This document shows, in pieces, positions 6,767 to 15,354 of a stretch of DNA of 64,000 bases (positions are counted from its first letter, which is position 1; each line of letters opens with the position of its first letter). A model generated the notes under the pieces. That model was given only the letters and a program-made list of their open reading frames with translations, had not been told where the DNA came from and did not search any database. A program made the position numbers and the translations under genes. This DNA is from an uncultured Flavobacteriaceae bacterium (GTDB lineage: Bacteria > Bacteroidota > Bacteroidia > Flavobacteriales > Flavobacteriaceae). The stretch covers positions 1 through 64,000 of the forward strand of contig CANKUU010000016.1 of assembly GCA_947486785.1 (NCBI GenBank), given 5' to 3'.

Positions 6767-7414
6767 CTATGTCGTTTTTTTTTCGTTTTGGAATGCTATG
6801 TAAGAATAAACTATTGGTATAATAGTTATTATTCCTGTTATTATTAAAAAGGTAGTAAAATTGGTATTTTTTTCTAAAATTAAACTTAATAACACAACAA
6901 TAATTCCTCCTGAGAACCATAATTTGCCTCCTAATGTATGAGTTTTTCTCCAAACTGTTTCATTTTCTAGAGTCCAAGGAGTTCTAATTCCAATAAAATA
7001 ATTTGATTTAACTGTTTTAAAATAATTACCTAATATTATATACAAAACGCCGATTAATAATATCATATAATTCGGATTAGCAAATGATTCATTTTTTGCG
7101 GTATAAATAATAAACAAAGCTAAAATTGACATAAAGGTGGTTAGTGAAAATTTTATAGTTTGAAGTTTATTACCCATTTTATTCAATTTGTTTTTTGGGT
7201 CAATTTTTGGGGCAATTAAAAAAATAATATATACCAATAGAGGTAGTAAAATTGGAATAAGTATTAACTCAATTTTATCTCCATATCTGTCTACTTCTCC
7301 TTTGATATTCCAATGCAAAGGAACTTTTTTAGGCAATTGATTCCATAAATAAGCTAAATAGATAAAAGGTAATAATACAATTCCAATTAGCGGTAATTCT
7401 TTTTTTAGGTTCAT
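6767..7414 (-). CDS. sdpI: SdpI-family immunity/membrane protein
   Basis: A 215-residue protein with an N-terminal DUF1648 segment (LPKKVPLHWNIKGEVDRYGD, residues about 28-47) and a C-terminal SdpI domain (NYFIGIRTPWTLENETVWRK, about 137-156). Six hydrophobic segments are visible. In Bacillus subtilis SdpI confers immunity to the toxin SdpC and sequesters the repressor SdpR in the membrane. The gene follows the ArsR-type regulator by 3 bases, as in that system. No sdpC-like toxin gene is next to it, so it may protect against toxins from other cells or only sense membrane stress. Confidence 0.85.
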   Translation of the reverse strand: MNLKKELPLIGIVLLPFIYLAYLWNQLPKKVPLHWNIKGEVDRYGDKIELILIPILLPLLVYIIFLIAPKIDPKNKLNKMGNKLQTIKFSLTTFMSILALFIIYTAKNESFANPNYMILLIGVLYIILGNYFKTVKSNYFIGIRTPWTLENETVWRKTHTLGGKLWFSGGIIVVLLSLILEKNTNFTTFLIITGIITIIPIVYSYIAFQNEKKTT

Positions 7415-7417
7415 AAT

Positions 7418-7672
7418 TTATTTTTTTAAAGAAAGTATCCAGTTTATTACATCTTCTAGTATGCTGGTGTTTAATGAATATGCTACAAATTGTCCTTTTT
7501 TTTCACTTGTGATCAAATCTGCTCTTTTTAAAATATCAAGATGATGAGAAATACTAGGTTTAGATATATTAAACTGTTCTGCAATTTCTCCAGCATTCAT
7601 ATCTTTCTCTTTTAGTAATTCAACAATTTTTCTGCGGGTTTCATCATTAAGAGCTTTAAAAAGAGAATTCAT
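7418..7672 (-). CDS. sdpR: ArsR-family autorepressor, SdpR type
   Basis: An 84-residue winged-helix protein. The helix-turn-helix is MNAGEIAEQFNISKPSISHH (residues about 26-45). The metal-binding cysteines of ArsR/SmtB are missing, as expected for SdpR-type autorepressors that are controlled by capture at the membrane. It is the first gene of a two-gene unit with sdpI, and its start lies 10 bases from an operator-like palindrome at 7683-7704. Confidence 0.87.
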   Translation of the reverse strand: MNSLFKALNDETRRKIVELLKEKDMNAGEIAEQFNISKPSISHHLDILKRADLITSEKKGQFVAYSLNTSILEDVINWILSLKK

Positions 7673-7682
7673 TATATTTAGT

Positions 7683-7704
7683 TATTTAGACAAATATCTA
7701 AATA
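7683..7704 (-). promoter_or_regulatory. Probable SdpR operator (inverted repeat)
   Basis: Two exact 8-base arms, TATTTAGA (7683-7690) and TCTAAATA (7697-7704), are separated by 6 bases. They lie immediately upstream of the sdpR start codon. This is the symmetric layout bound by ArsR-family dimers and fits autorepression. Assignment is by position and symmetry only. Confidence 0.55.
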
Positions 7705-7845
7705 TTAATTTAAATATGCAAAGGTTAATCAGTTTTTAAAATGGCATCGAGCAGTGGAGTTAAAATACCCCTTTTGAGTTGTGAAATTTAAAAATAGAAT
7801 AAATAGGCTTAGTGCTTAAAGCTATCAAAAAAAAGGGCAAGTTAG

Positions 7846-8319
7846 TTAGCGGTGATGATACGGCTGATTTTTGAGAATCGTACATCCTCTATAAATTTGT
7901 TCAATGATAAAAAGGCGAATCATTTGATGCGAAAAAGTCATTTTAGAGAGACTAATTTTACCCTGTGCTTTTTTATACATTTCTGGGCTAAAGCCGTACG
8001 GACCTCCAATAACAAAAACAAGTTGTTTGGTGCCAGCGTTCATCTTCTTTTGAAGGTATTCTGAGAAGTCTATCGAAGAAAATTGCTTTCCGTTTTCGTC
8101 TAATAAAACTAAAACATCTGTTGGGTTCAATTTTTTTAAAATAAGCTCACCCTCTTTTTCTTTTTGTTGTGTTTCTGAAAGATTTTTTGCGTTTTTTAGA
8201 TCTAAAATAATTTCAAAATCAAATTTCACATAGTGTTTTAATCGACTTTCATAGTCACTAATTAATTGCTGTAAAGGGGAGCTATCTGTTTTGCCAACAG
8301 CTAAAAGTTTAATGGTCAT
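7846..8319 (-). CDS. rlmH: 23S rRNA pseudouridine-1915 N3-methyltransferase
   Basis: A 157-residue SPOUT-class methyltransferase, the usual family length. Visible landmarks are LDENG (73-77), the trefoil-knot SAM-binding segment VFVIGGPYGF (101-110), and the C-terminal QPYHHR that reaches into the active site. It methylates pseudouridine 1915 in helix 69 on assembled ribosomes. It is monocistronic, and a good Bacteroidota promoter box lies directly upstream. The core-genome block of this window begins here. Confidence 0.95.
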   Translation of the reverse strand: MTIKLLAVGKTDSSPLQQLISDYESRLKHYVKFDFEIILDLKNAKNLSETQQKEKEGELILKKLNPTDVLVLLDENGKQFSSIDFSEYLQKKMNAGTKQLVFVIGGPYGFSPEMYKKAQGKISLSKMTFSHQMIRLFIIEQIYRGCTILKNQPYHHR

Positions 8320-8323
8320 TTTA

Positions 8324-8355
8324 CAAATTTAAATTCTCAAACATCAACATGCAAA
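8324..8355 (-). promoter_or_regulatory. Promoter of rlmH (Bacteroidota type)
   Basis: On the minus strand TTTG (8352-8355) is followed after 20 bases by TAAATTTG (8324-8331), matching the TTTG / TAnnTTTG pattern of the Bacteroidota housekeeping sigma factor. The -7 box ends only 4 bases before the start codon, so the transcript may have almost no leader. Confidence 0.5.
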
Positions 8356-8535
8356 GCTTATAATAGTTTAGGAAATAAGACAAAATAGCACGTGCTAAAG
8401 TTTCTATTAATTGGGTTTTGTGGGTTTAAAGTTGCCAATTATACCTTAAAAATAGGTATTAAATTAGAAGAAGTAGTAAAGTTATCAAATAAGCTAATAA
8501 CTATTTCTTAAATTAGCAAAAAGCAATCGAGTCAA

Positions 8536-9393
8536 ATGATTTCAGCAGATAAATTTAATAATGAGATAGAACTAATTATTGCAAATGCAATTCGTGAAGA
8601 TGTAGGGGATGGTGACCATAGCTCGTTATCTTGCATACCAAATTATGCGCAAGGCAAAGCTAAACTTTTAGTTAAAGATGATGGCATTCTTGCAGGGGTA
8701 GATTTTGCTAAAAGTGTATTTTCCTATGTAGATTCCACGATAGAGCTTGAAGTGCTCATACCCGATGGCGCTGCTGTAAATTATGGCGATGTTGCTTTTT
8801 ATGTTACAGGTAGCTCTCAGAGTATTTTAAAGGCTGAACGTTTAGTGCTTAACGCCATGCAACGAATGAGCGCTATTGCGACGAAAACAAAATATTTTGT
8901 TGATTTGTTAGCGGGTACTAAAACTAAGATTTTAGATACTAGAAAAACCACGCCAGGTTTAAGGGCATTAGAGAAATGGGCCGTAAAAATTGGAGGAGGC
9001 GAAAATCACAGATTTGCTCTTTATGATATGATTATGCTAAAAGATAACCATATTGATTTTGCGGGTGGAATTACCAAAGCCATAAACAAAACTAAAGCCT
9101 ATTTGAAAGAAAATAATCGCGATTTAAAGATAATTGTGGAGGCAAGAAGTCTTGAAGAGATTAGAGAAATTTTAGAGTCAGATGGGGTGTATCGTATTTT
9201 AATAGATAACTTCAACTATGAAGATACAAGAAAAGCGGTAGAACTTATTGGTAATAAATGTCTTACCGAGTCATCTGGTGGTATTACTGAAAAAACCATT
9301 CGTAAGTATGCTGAATGCGGAGTAGATTATATTTCATCTGGCGCACTAACGCATTCAGTTTATAATATGGATCTAAGTTTAAAAGCGGTATAA
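8536..9393 (+). CDS. nadC: Nicotinate-nucleotide pyrophosphorylase (carboxylating)
   Basis: A 285-residue quinolinate phosphoribosyltransferase of normal length. It converts quinolinate and PRPP to nicotinate mononucleotide, CO2 and pyrophosphate in de novo NAD synthesis. The signature TRKTTPGLRALEKWAVKIGG and the following GENHRFALYD lie at about residues 134-165. EARSLEEI and the C-terminal SSGGITEKTI phosphate-binding segment are also present. The stop is followed directly by the ATG of the YihY gene, making it the first gene of the nadC-yihY-DUF2147-priA unit. Confidence 0.95.
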   Translation: MISADKFNNEIELIIANAIREDVGDGDHSSLSCIPNYAQGKAKLLVKDDGILAGVDFAKSVFSYVDSTIELEVLIPDGAAVNYGDVAFYVTGSSQSILKAERLVLNAMQRMSAIATKTKYFVDLLAGTKTKILDTRKTTPGLRALEKWAVKIGGGENHRFALYDMIMLKDNHIDFAGGITKAINKTKAYLKENNRDLKIIVEARSLEEIREILESDGVYRILIDNFNYEDTRKAVELIGNKCLTESSGGITEKTIRKYAECGVDYISSGALTHSVYNMDLSLKAV

Positions 9394-10362
9394 ATGCCTT
9401 CTGAAATCGAAGAACGTATTAAGAAAATTCCTGTTGTCAATTGGTTATCTGATATTTTAAAACGAATTAAACTTCCTGGTTTTGAAGGATTTTCGGTTTA
9501 TAATCTTATCGAAATGTACCTACTGGGTATAGTTGAGGGGGCTTTGTCTACACGGGCCAGTTCAATTGCTTTTAGTTTGTTTTTAGCCTTGTTTCCGCTG
9601 TTAATCTTTATGGTTACATTGGTGCCCTTTACTATTGAGTTTTTTAGTTTACAGAATACTAATTTTGAACAAGAGTTTCCAAGGTTTTTAGAGTCTTTTT
9701 TACCGTCGGCTACTGCTGATTATTTTGAAGGTATTTTTAAGCAAATAAAAGATCAAAAAAGAGGAGGATTACTTTCGTCTTCGTTTGTACTTTCTATTTT
9801 TTTAATGGCAAATGGGGTAAATTCTATTTTTAGCGGATTTGAAACATCGTACCACGTAAAACTGACACGAAATTTTTTTAAACAGTATGCCTACGCACTT
9901 ATGGTAGGATTAATTCTTTCTATTTTAATAATTGTAGGTTTTGTAGCATTCATTTATTTTCAAGTTTACGTTTTGGGGTACTTAAGTGATTTTACGGCCA
10001 GAACTGGAGGTTATGTCTTAGAAGAAGGTGAAATTGTAGGGGTGCAAATAGGCAAGGTTTTGTTTTTTATGATACTTTCTTATTTTACCACAGCGATACT
10101 ATATTATTTTGGCACACGTGAAGGTAAAGAAACTCGGTTTTTCTCAGCAGGGGCTCTTATGACAGCGCTACTATTTTTAGTTACATCGTATCTTTTTGGG
10201 GTGTATGTAGAAAAATTTGCCCGTTACAATGAACTGTATGGAGCATTAGGAGGCTTGTTAATTCTGATGGTCTATATCTGGCTTAATTCAAATATCTTAT
10301 TATTAGGCTTTGAACTTAACGCTACACTCAATCAAATAAGAAAAAATATTAATACGCAATGA
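9394..10362 (+). CDS. YihY/BrkB-family membrane protein
   Basis: A 322-residue inner-membrane protein with about six helices and the family motif LSTRASSIAFSLFLALFPLL near residues 52-71. The family was once called ribonuclease BN; that activity belongs to another protein, and the real function is unknown (envelope or transport roles are suspected). It starts on the base after the nadC stop, and its own stop overlaps the next start (ATGA at 10359-10362). This indicates a tightly coupled operon. Confidence 0.9.
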   Translation: MPSEIEERIKKIPVVNWLSDILKRIKLPGFEGFSVYNLIEMYLLGIVEGALSTRASSIAFSLFLALFPLLIFMVTLVPFTIEFFSLQNTNFEQEFPRFLESFLPSATADYFEGIFKQIKDQKRGGLLSSSFVLSIFLMANGVNSIFSGFETSYHVKLTRNFFKQYAYALMVGLILSILIIVGFVAFIYFQVYVLGYLSDFTARTGGYVLEEGEIVGVQIGKVLFFMILSYFTTAILYYFGTREGKETRFFSAGALMTALLFLVTSYLFGVYVEKFARYNELYGALGGLLILMVYIWLNSNILLLGFELNATLNQIRKNINTQ

Positions 10363-10802
10363 TGCCACTTTCAAATAAGATTATTCAGGTTTTATTTTTA
10401 TTTTATGTTGGTCTTATGCAAGGCCAAACTGTTTTTGGTGTTTGGAAAACCATTGATGATAGAACAGGAAAGCCTAAAGCAATAATAAACATTTATGAAA
10501 AGAATGGTTTGTTGTTTGGTGAGGTTGTAAAGATTGTTGAAGAAGGAAAAGGGAATGCAATTTGCGAAAAATGTGAGGGAGATTTAAAAGGATTACCCGT
10601 AACAGGTATGACCATTATAAAAAACGGCAAAAAGGATGATGAAGTATGGAAAGGTAACTATTTGTTTGATCCGCAGCAGGCAATGACTTTTCGTTTTAAA
10701 ATTTGGCTTAATCCTGATAATTCTGACGAGTTAAAAGTTAGGGGATATTTAGCTTTTTTATACCGTACACAAACTTGGTTGCGACATAAAAGCAAGAATT
10801 GA
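10359..10802 (+). CDS. DUF2147-family exported protein
   Basis: A 147-residue protein with a signal peptide to about residue 23 and a DUF2147 lipocalin-like domain (GVWKTIDDRTGKPKAIINIY, residues about 27-46; a Cys pair in AICEKCEG). Members are small periplasmic beta-barrels that probably bind a hydrophobic ligand. Overlap with yihY suggests translational coupling. Two adjacent ATGs (10359 and 10362) make the exact start ambiguous by one codon. Confidence 0.88.
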   Translation: MMPLSNKIIQVLFLFYVGLMQGQTVFGVWKTIDDRTGKPKAIINIYEKNGLLFGEVVKIVEEGKGNAICEKCEGDLKGLPVTGMTIIKNGKKDDEVWKGNYLFDPQQAMTFRFKIWLNPDNSDELKVRGYLAFLYRTQTWLRHKSKN

Positions 10803-10810
10803 ATGAGACT

Positions 10811-13267
10811 ATGCAGTACTTCATTAATGTAATTTTACCAATTCCTTTAGAAAAGCTTTTCACCTATCGGGTATCGGCTGAAGAGTTGGCATTTTTGCAA
10901 AAAGGCATGAGGGTAGCGGTACCCTTCGGAAAATCGAAAATATATACGGCTCTTGTGCATGAAGTTAATGTTGAAGCCCCTAAAGTATATGAAGCTAAAG
11001 AGATTCATCAAATTATAGATGATTATCCTTTGGTAAATATAATTCAGTTAAAACATTGGCAATGGATTGCAAGCTATTATATGTGTACCATTGGCGAAGT
11101 GTTTAGAAGTGCCGTACCAGGAGCATTTTTGCTAGAAAGTGAGACCTTAATTCTAAAAAATGATGAATTAGAAATTAGTGAAGAGCTGTTAAAAGATGAT
11201 GAGTTTTTGGTATTTGAAGCACTGCAGCATCAATCTGTTTTAAAAGTGCAAGAGGTGGCTGCAATTATAGACCGTAAGAACGCGCTACCTGTTTTAAATC
11301 GGTTACTTGAAAAGAATATCATTCTATTAAAAGAAGAGATATATCAGCAATATAAACCCAAATTAGTTCGTAATGTAAAATTGAGTTCGGTTTATCAATC
11401 CGAAGAAAAACTCGAAGAATTATTAAACTCATTAACAAGAGCTCCAAAGCAAAGACAGGTAATTTTATCATTATTTCAATTACAAGCAACGGTGAAAAAA
11501 CCGATTAAAATTTCTGATTTAGAACAGGCTAGTGGTGGCTCTAAAGCTGTAATAAAAGCTTTAATTAAAAAGGATATTTTAGAAGAATACCACATTCAAA
11601 GAGATAGAGTTGTTTATGATGCTGATATTGAAAATACTAGCTTAAAGGTCTTAAACGAATACCAAGAAAAGGCTTTGTTGTCAATAAAATCATCTTTTGC
11701 AGTGAAACAACCAGTTTTGCTAAAAGGCGTAACTTCATCAGGTAAAACCGAAGTTTATGTAAGACTTATTGATGAATGTATAAAGGCTGGTAAGCAGGCC
11801 TTGTATTTGCTACCAGAAATTGCGCTTACCACCCAATTAATTGGCAGGTTGCAAACCTATTTTGGAGAAAAAGTTTCGGTTTACCACTCTAAATATAACG
11901 TTCAAGAACGTGTAGAAGTTTGGAATAATGTAGTACAACAAAAATCTAAAGCACAGATTGTTATAGGGGCTAGATCTGCGCTTTTTCTACCATTTTCTAA
12001 TTTAGGAATTTTGATTGTTGATGAAGAGCACGAGAGCTCATTTAAGCAATTTGATCCAGCACCGAGATATCATGCCCGCGATGCGGCAATTGTTTTAGCC
12101 AATTTACATAAAGCGAATATACTATTAGGCTCTGCAACGCCTAGTATAGAGAGTTATAATAATGTACACTCTGGTAAGTATGGGTATGCAGAAATTACAA
12201 GACGATTTGGTAACGTATTGATGCCAGATATTGAAATAGTTGATATAAAAGAGCAATCTAGAAAAAGAAGAATGAAAGGTCATTTTTCAGATCGTTTGAT
12301 TGAAGAAATTGAAGCTACTTTAGCGTTTGGCGAACAGGTTATTTTATTTCAGAATAGAAGAGGGTATGCCCCAATTATTGAATGTACTACCTGTGGACAT
12401 GCGCCTCAGTGCCCTAACTGCGATGTAAGTCTAACCTATCATCAGTACAAAAAGCAACTCCGCTGCCATTACTGCAGTCACCATGCAGCTTTATTAAAAA
12501 GTTGTTTAGCCTGCGGAAACGCATCATTAGATACAAAAGGTTTTGGTACCGAGCAGGTAGAAAAAGAGCTGCATACCTTGTTTCCTGAAGCGGAAGTAGG
12601 CAGAATGGATTTAGATACAACAAGAGGTAAGCACGGCTACGAACGTATTATTACTGCTTTTGAGCAACAAGAGCTCGATATTTTAGTAGGCACGCAAATG
12701 TTAACCAAAGGGCTAGATTTTAGAAATGTGAATCTTGTGGGTATTATGAATGCCGATTCGCTACTAAATTTTCCTGATTATAGAGCTCATGAGCGAAGTT
12801 TTCAGCTTTTAGCACAAGTATCGGGTAGGGCAGGGAGAACTAAAAAAAGAGGAAAAGTAATTATTCAAAGCTATAACCCGTATCATCAGATATTAAAACA
12901 AGTTGCTACAAACAATTATGATGAGATGTTTAAAGAGCAACTAGAAGAGCGTCGTCAGTTTAAGTATCCACCTATAAATAGAATCATAAAAATAACGTTT
13001 AAGCATAAAGATTATAACAAGTTGAATGAGGCTTCTGAATGGTTTACCATAGGATTACGAAATGCTTTTGGTAGTGCCGTTTTAGGACCAGAATTTCCGC
13101 CAGTATCAAGAATAAGAAATCAATATTTGAAACATGTATTGGTTAAAATTAGCTTAAAACACTCTTTATCTCAGGTAAAAGCTAATATCAAAAGAATTGA
13201 GCAATCTTTTAATGCTGTAGCGTATTATAGGAGTGTTCGAGTGATTTATAATGTAGACCATATTTAG
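10811..13267 (+). CDS. priA: Primosomal replication-restart helicase PriA
   Basis: An 818-residue superfamily 2 DNA helicase that recognises stalled forks and reloads the replicative helicase. An N-terminal 3'-end-binding domain is followed by Walker A GVTSSGKT (about 305), DEEH box (about 403), and eight zinc-binding cysteines in four CxxC pairs (about 525-568: CTTC, CPNC, CHYC, CLAC). The helicase motif with QVSGRAGR comes next. A TTG at 10799 would overlap the upstream gene; ATG 10811 gives the canonical MQYFINVILP N-terminus. Last gene of the nadC operon. Confidence 0.96.
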   Translation: MQYFINVILPIPLEKLFTYRVSAEELAFLQKGMRVAVPFGKSKIYTALVHEVNVEAPKVYEAKEIHQIIDDYPLVNIIQLKHWQWIASYYMCTIGEVFRSAVPGAFLLESETLILKNDELEISEELLKDDEFLVFEALQHQSVLKVQEVAAIIDRKNALPVLNRLLEKNIILLKEEIYQQYKPKLVRNVKLSSVYQSEEKLEELLNSLTRAPKQRQVILSLFQLQATVKKPIKISDLEQASGGSKAVIKALIKKDILEEYHIQRDRVVYDADIENTSLKVLNEYQEKALLSIKSSFAVKQPVLLKGVTSSGKTEVYVRLIDECIKAGKQALYLLPEIALTTQLIGRLQTYFGEKVSVYHSKYNVQERVEVWNNVVQQKSKAQIVIGARSALFLPFSNLGILIVDEEHESSFKQFDPAPRYHARDAAIVLANLHKANILLGSATPSIESYNNVHSGKYGYAEITRRFGNVLMPDIEIVDIKEQSRKRRMKGHFSDRLIEEIEATLAFGEQVILFQNRRGYAPIIECTTCGHAPQCPNCDVSLTYHQYKKQLRCHYCSHHAALLKSCLACGNASLDTKGFGTEQVEKELHTLFPEAEVGRMDLDTTRGKHGYERIITAFEQQELDILVGTQMLTKGLDFRNVNLVGIMNADSLLNFPDYRAHERSFQLLAQVSGRAGRTKKRGKVIIQSYNPYHQILKQVATNNYDEMFKEQLEERRQFKYPPINRIIKITFKHKDYNKLNEASEWFTIGLRNAFGSAVLGPEFPPVSRIRNQYLKHVLVKISLKHSLSQVKANIKRIEQSFNAVAYYRSVRVIYNVDHI

Positions 13268-13714
13268 TATTGGTTTTACTGGTACCGTGGGCTATTATTA
13301 TTATTTGGTATTGTTTTTTCTTTCAAAGAAGAGAGATTTTTATTGATTCATAAATTTTATCCCTCTTAAATAATCTTGTAAAAACGAATAGAATACCACC
13401 TGTTGTGCATTTAAGCTTTATCAGTTTTTTATATGTGAAGAAATTTAAGTATTTGGTTATGGTAAAAGCAGTTATTTTAGAGGGTAATTTTGTAGTTAAA
13501 CTTAAGAATGATTTAGCATAATGTGTTCTGCACAAGTTATTGATATTTAATTAAATATACATACGTCTTATCGGCCAAAACCAAAGTATGACCGCAGCTA
13601 AAATTTAAAATCATTGGTGTAACAAATTAAGGCAAGAGACTAAACCTTAAATAATGGTTATATTGTTAAATAGGTGTTTAAAACGATGATTTTTATCAAT
13701 TACTTTAATTGAAT
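13268..13714. other. Intergenic stretch after priA, no gene seen
   Basis: About 450 bases between the convergent priA and LytTR regulator genes. Open frames here are short, lack homology I can recognise and have skewed composition. I see no RNA gene. A terminator for the regulator gene lies at its right edge (13715-13750). Confidence 0.5.
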
Positions 13715-13750
13715 AAAAAAAATCGACACCCTAATTAGGTATCGATTTTT
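13715..13750 (-). terminator. Intrinsic terminator of the LytTR regulator gene
   Basis: Inverted repeat AAAATCGA-c-ACC / GGT-a-TCGATTTT with a 7-base loop (ctaatta) and one internal mismatch. On the minus strand it is followed by a U-run from the A-rich left edge. It sits 26 bases past the stop codon at 13777. Confidence 0.7.
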
Positions 13751-13776
13751 TAGTTTTAAAAATTATAAATTGAGAT

Positions 13777-14469
13777 TTAGAAATTGCCAAGTGCTTCAGC
13801 AAGTTCTGTCTTTTTGTTTCTACTTAAAGGAATTGACCTTCCACTAACTTCAACATTTTTACTATTGAATTTTTCTATTTTCTCAAGATTCACAATATAA
13901 GATTTGTGTATTCTTAAAAATTTATCTTCTGGTAATTGCTTCTCAAAAGATTTCATGGTTGATAAAACAACAATATTTGCTTCGTCGGTCACTAATTTAA
14001 TATAGTCACCTAAAGCTTCAATCCACTTGATATCATTTAAGATAACCTTTCTTTTCTTTAGGTTGCTTTTAACAAAAATATGTTCTTCGTCTTCGTTAAC
14101 TTTATGAAGCTTCTCATAATTTGCGACAGCTCTTCGAACAGATGCATCAAAACGAGCCATTGTAATTGGCTTGTGTAGATAATCTGTTACGTCATAATCA
14201 AATGCCTTTAGGGCATAATCAGGTTTTCCAGTAATTAAAATTACCTGAGGACTGTTATCTAAAGATTCAAGTAGGTCAAATCCATTAATAATTGGCATTT
14301 CAATATCTAAAAAGATTAAATCAATTTCGTTATTTTTTATGCCATTTTTTGCCTCGATTGCGTTGCTGTATTCGGCCACCATTGCTAAGTTCGGATGATT
14401 GTTTACCAATTTGGCAACTGCCATACGCTGCATAGATGAATCGTCTACGATAATACTTCGTAATTTCAT
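13777..14469 (-). CDS. LytTR-family response regulator
   Basis: A 230-residue two-domain regulator. The receiver domain (1-120) has acidic residues D9/D10, phospho-acceptor D55 in LIFLDIEMP, and K104-type residue in LHKPI. The C-terminal LytTR DNA-binding domain (about 130-228) carries VKSNLKKRKV, IHKSYIVNLEKIEKF and SGRSIPLSRNKKTEL. No histidine kinase gene is adjacent, so the partner is elsewhere. It is monocistronic with its own terminator. Confidence 0.93.
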   Translation of the reverse strand: MKLRSIIVDDSSMQRMAVAKLVNNHPNLAMVAEYSNAIEAKNGIKNNEIDLIFLDIEMPIINGFDLLESLDNSPQVILITGKPDYALKAFDYDVTDYLHKPITMARFDASVRRAVANYEKLHKVNEDEEHIFVKSNLKKRKVILNDIKWIEALGDYIKLVTDEANIVVLSTMKSFEKQLPEDKFLRIHKSYIVNLEKIEKFNSKNVEVSGRSIPLSRNKKTELAEALGNF

Positions 14470-14669
14470 AAATGGGTTGATTTGTTAAATCAAATACGAA
14501 TTATTAGAAAACCATTTAGACTTACAACAGTAGTTGTTGTTGCCGAAAGTGGTCTTTTTAAATAAGTAAATGATCATAGGTTAAGATTTGGGTTAAATTT
14601 GTACTAAAAGATTCTTAACTATAACGAAGATTTTTGGGATTTCTTATGGAGAGTCGCAATTTTTATTAT

Positions 14670-14677
14670 TATTTTTG
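14670..14677 (+). promoter_or_regulatory. Promoter -7 box for rpsF operon
   Basis: TATTTTTG matches the Bacteroidota TAnnTTTG box and lies 21 bases before the rpsF start. No well-spaced TTTG -33 element is present. Confidence 0.4.
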
Positions 14678-14697
14678 CAGACTAAAATAAAATAATT

Positions 14698-15039
14698 ATG
14701 AACCATTACGAAACTGTTTTCATTTTGAATCCCGTTTTATCTGATACTCAGATAGAGGAAACAGTTAAGAAATTTGAAGATTTCTTAATTAAGAATGGCG
14801 CCAAAATGGTAGCCAAAGAAAATTGGGGGCTAAAGAAATTAGCTTATGCCATACAACACAAAAAAAGTGGTTTTTACCACTTGTTCGAGTTTACCGCACC
14901 TGGTGAAATTTTAACTCCGTACGAGCAAGAGTTTTCTAGAGACGAGCGCGTTATGCGATTTTTAACGGTAAAATTAGATAAGCACGCTGTTGCTTGGGCA
15001 GAAGTAAGAAGAACAAGGTTAAAAACAACTAAAGCGTAA
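14698..15039 (+). CDS. rpsF: 30S ribosomal protein S6
   Basis: A 113-residue S6 protein, typical length. It starts MNHYETVFILNPVLSD and contains the RRL-like basic C-terminus (EVRRTRLKTTKA). S6 pairs with S18 on the platform of the small subunit. It is first in the rpsF-rpsR-rplI cluster, which keeps the widespread bacterial order without ssb or priB between. Confidence 0.97.
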   Translation: MNHYETVFILNPVLSDTQIEETVKKFEDFLIKNGAKMVAKENWGLKKLAYAIQHKKSGFYHLFEFTAPGEILTPYEQEFSRDERVMRFLTVKLDKHAVAWAEVRRTRLKTTKA

Positions 15040-15044
15040 GTACT

Positions 15045-15341
15045 ATGGCATCAATAGAACAACAAGCAAAAGGAAAAAAAGATGGAGAGATTAGGTATCT
15101 TACTCCATTAAACATTGAAACTAACAATAAAAAGAAGTATTGTCGTTTTAAAAAGAATGGTATAAAATATATTGATTATAAAGATGCTGACTTCTTAATG
15201 ATGTTGGTAAATGATCAAGGTAAACTGCTTCCTAGAAGGCTAACAGGTACTTCTTTGAAATACCAAAGAAAGGTGGCGCAAGCTGTAAAACGGGCGCGTC
15301 ATATAGCATTAATGCCTTACGTAGGTGATTTATTAAAATAA
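15045..15341 (+). CDS. rpsR: 30S ribosomal protein S18
   Basis: A 98-residue S18 with the characteristic IDYKDADFLMMLVNDQGKLL segment, RRLTGTSLKYQRKVAQAVKR, and a C-terminus RHIALMPYV. It begins 5 bases after rpsF. The N-terminal extension (residues 1-20, lysine-rich) is usual in Bacteroidota. Confidence 0.97.
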   Translation: MASIEQQAKGKKDGEIRYLTPLNIETNNKKKYCRFKKNGIKYIDYKDADFLMMLVNDQGKLLPRRLTGTSLKYQRKVAQAVKRARHIALMPYVGDLLK

Positions 15342-15354
15342 AAGAAACGAAACC

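Noticed and set aside
6723-6953. 76-residue minus-strand open frame overlapping sdpI
   Set aside because: It is a shadow of the sdpI coding sequence in another frame, rich in Asn and Tyr from A+T-rich DNA.
8290-8300. A TTTTGCCAACA string in rlmH resembling the repeat left end
   Set aside because: It lies in conserved coding sequence (the GKTDS region of RlmH) and has no partner core or palindrome around it, so it is coincidence.
12414-12623. Minus-strand open frame opposite the priA zinc region
   Set aside because: It is an antisense shadow of a well-conserved gene with no independent support.
13323-13535. 70-residue minus-strand open frame downstream of priA
   Set aside because: The translation is low in coding character with no motif and no start signal, in an intergenic stretch between convergent genes.
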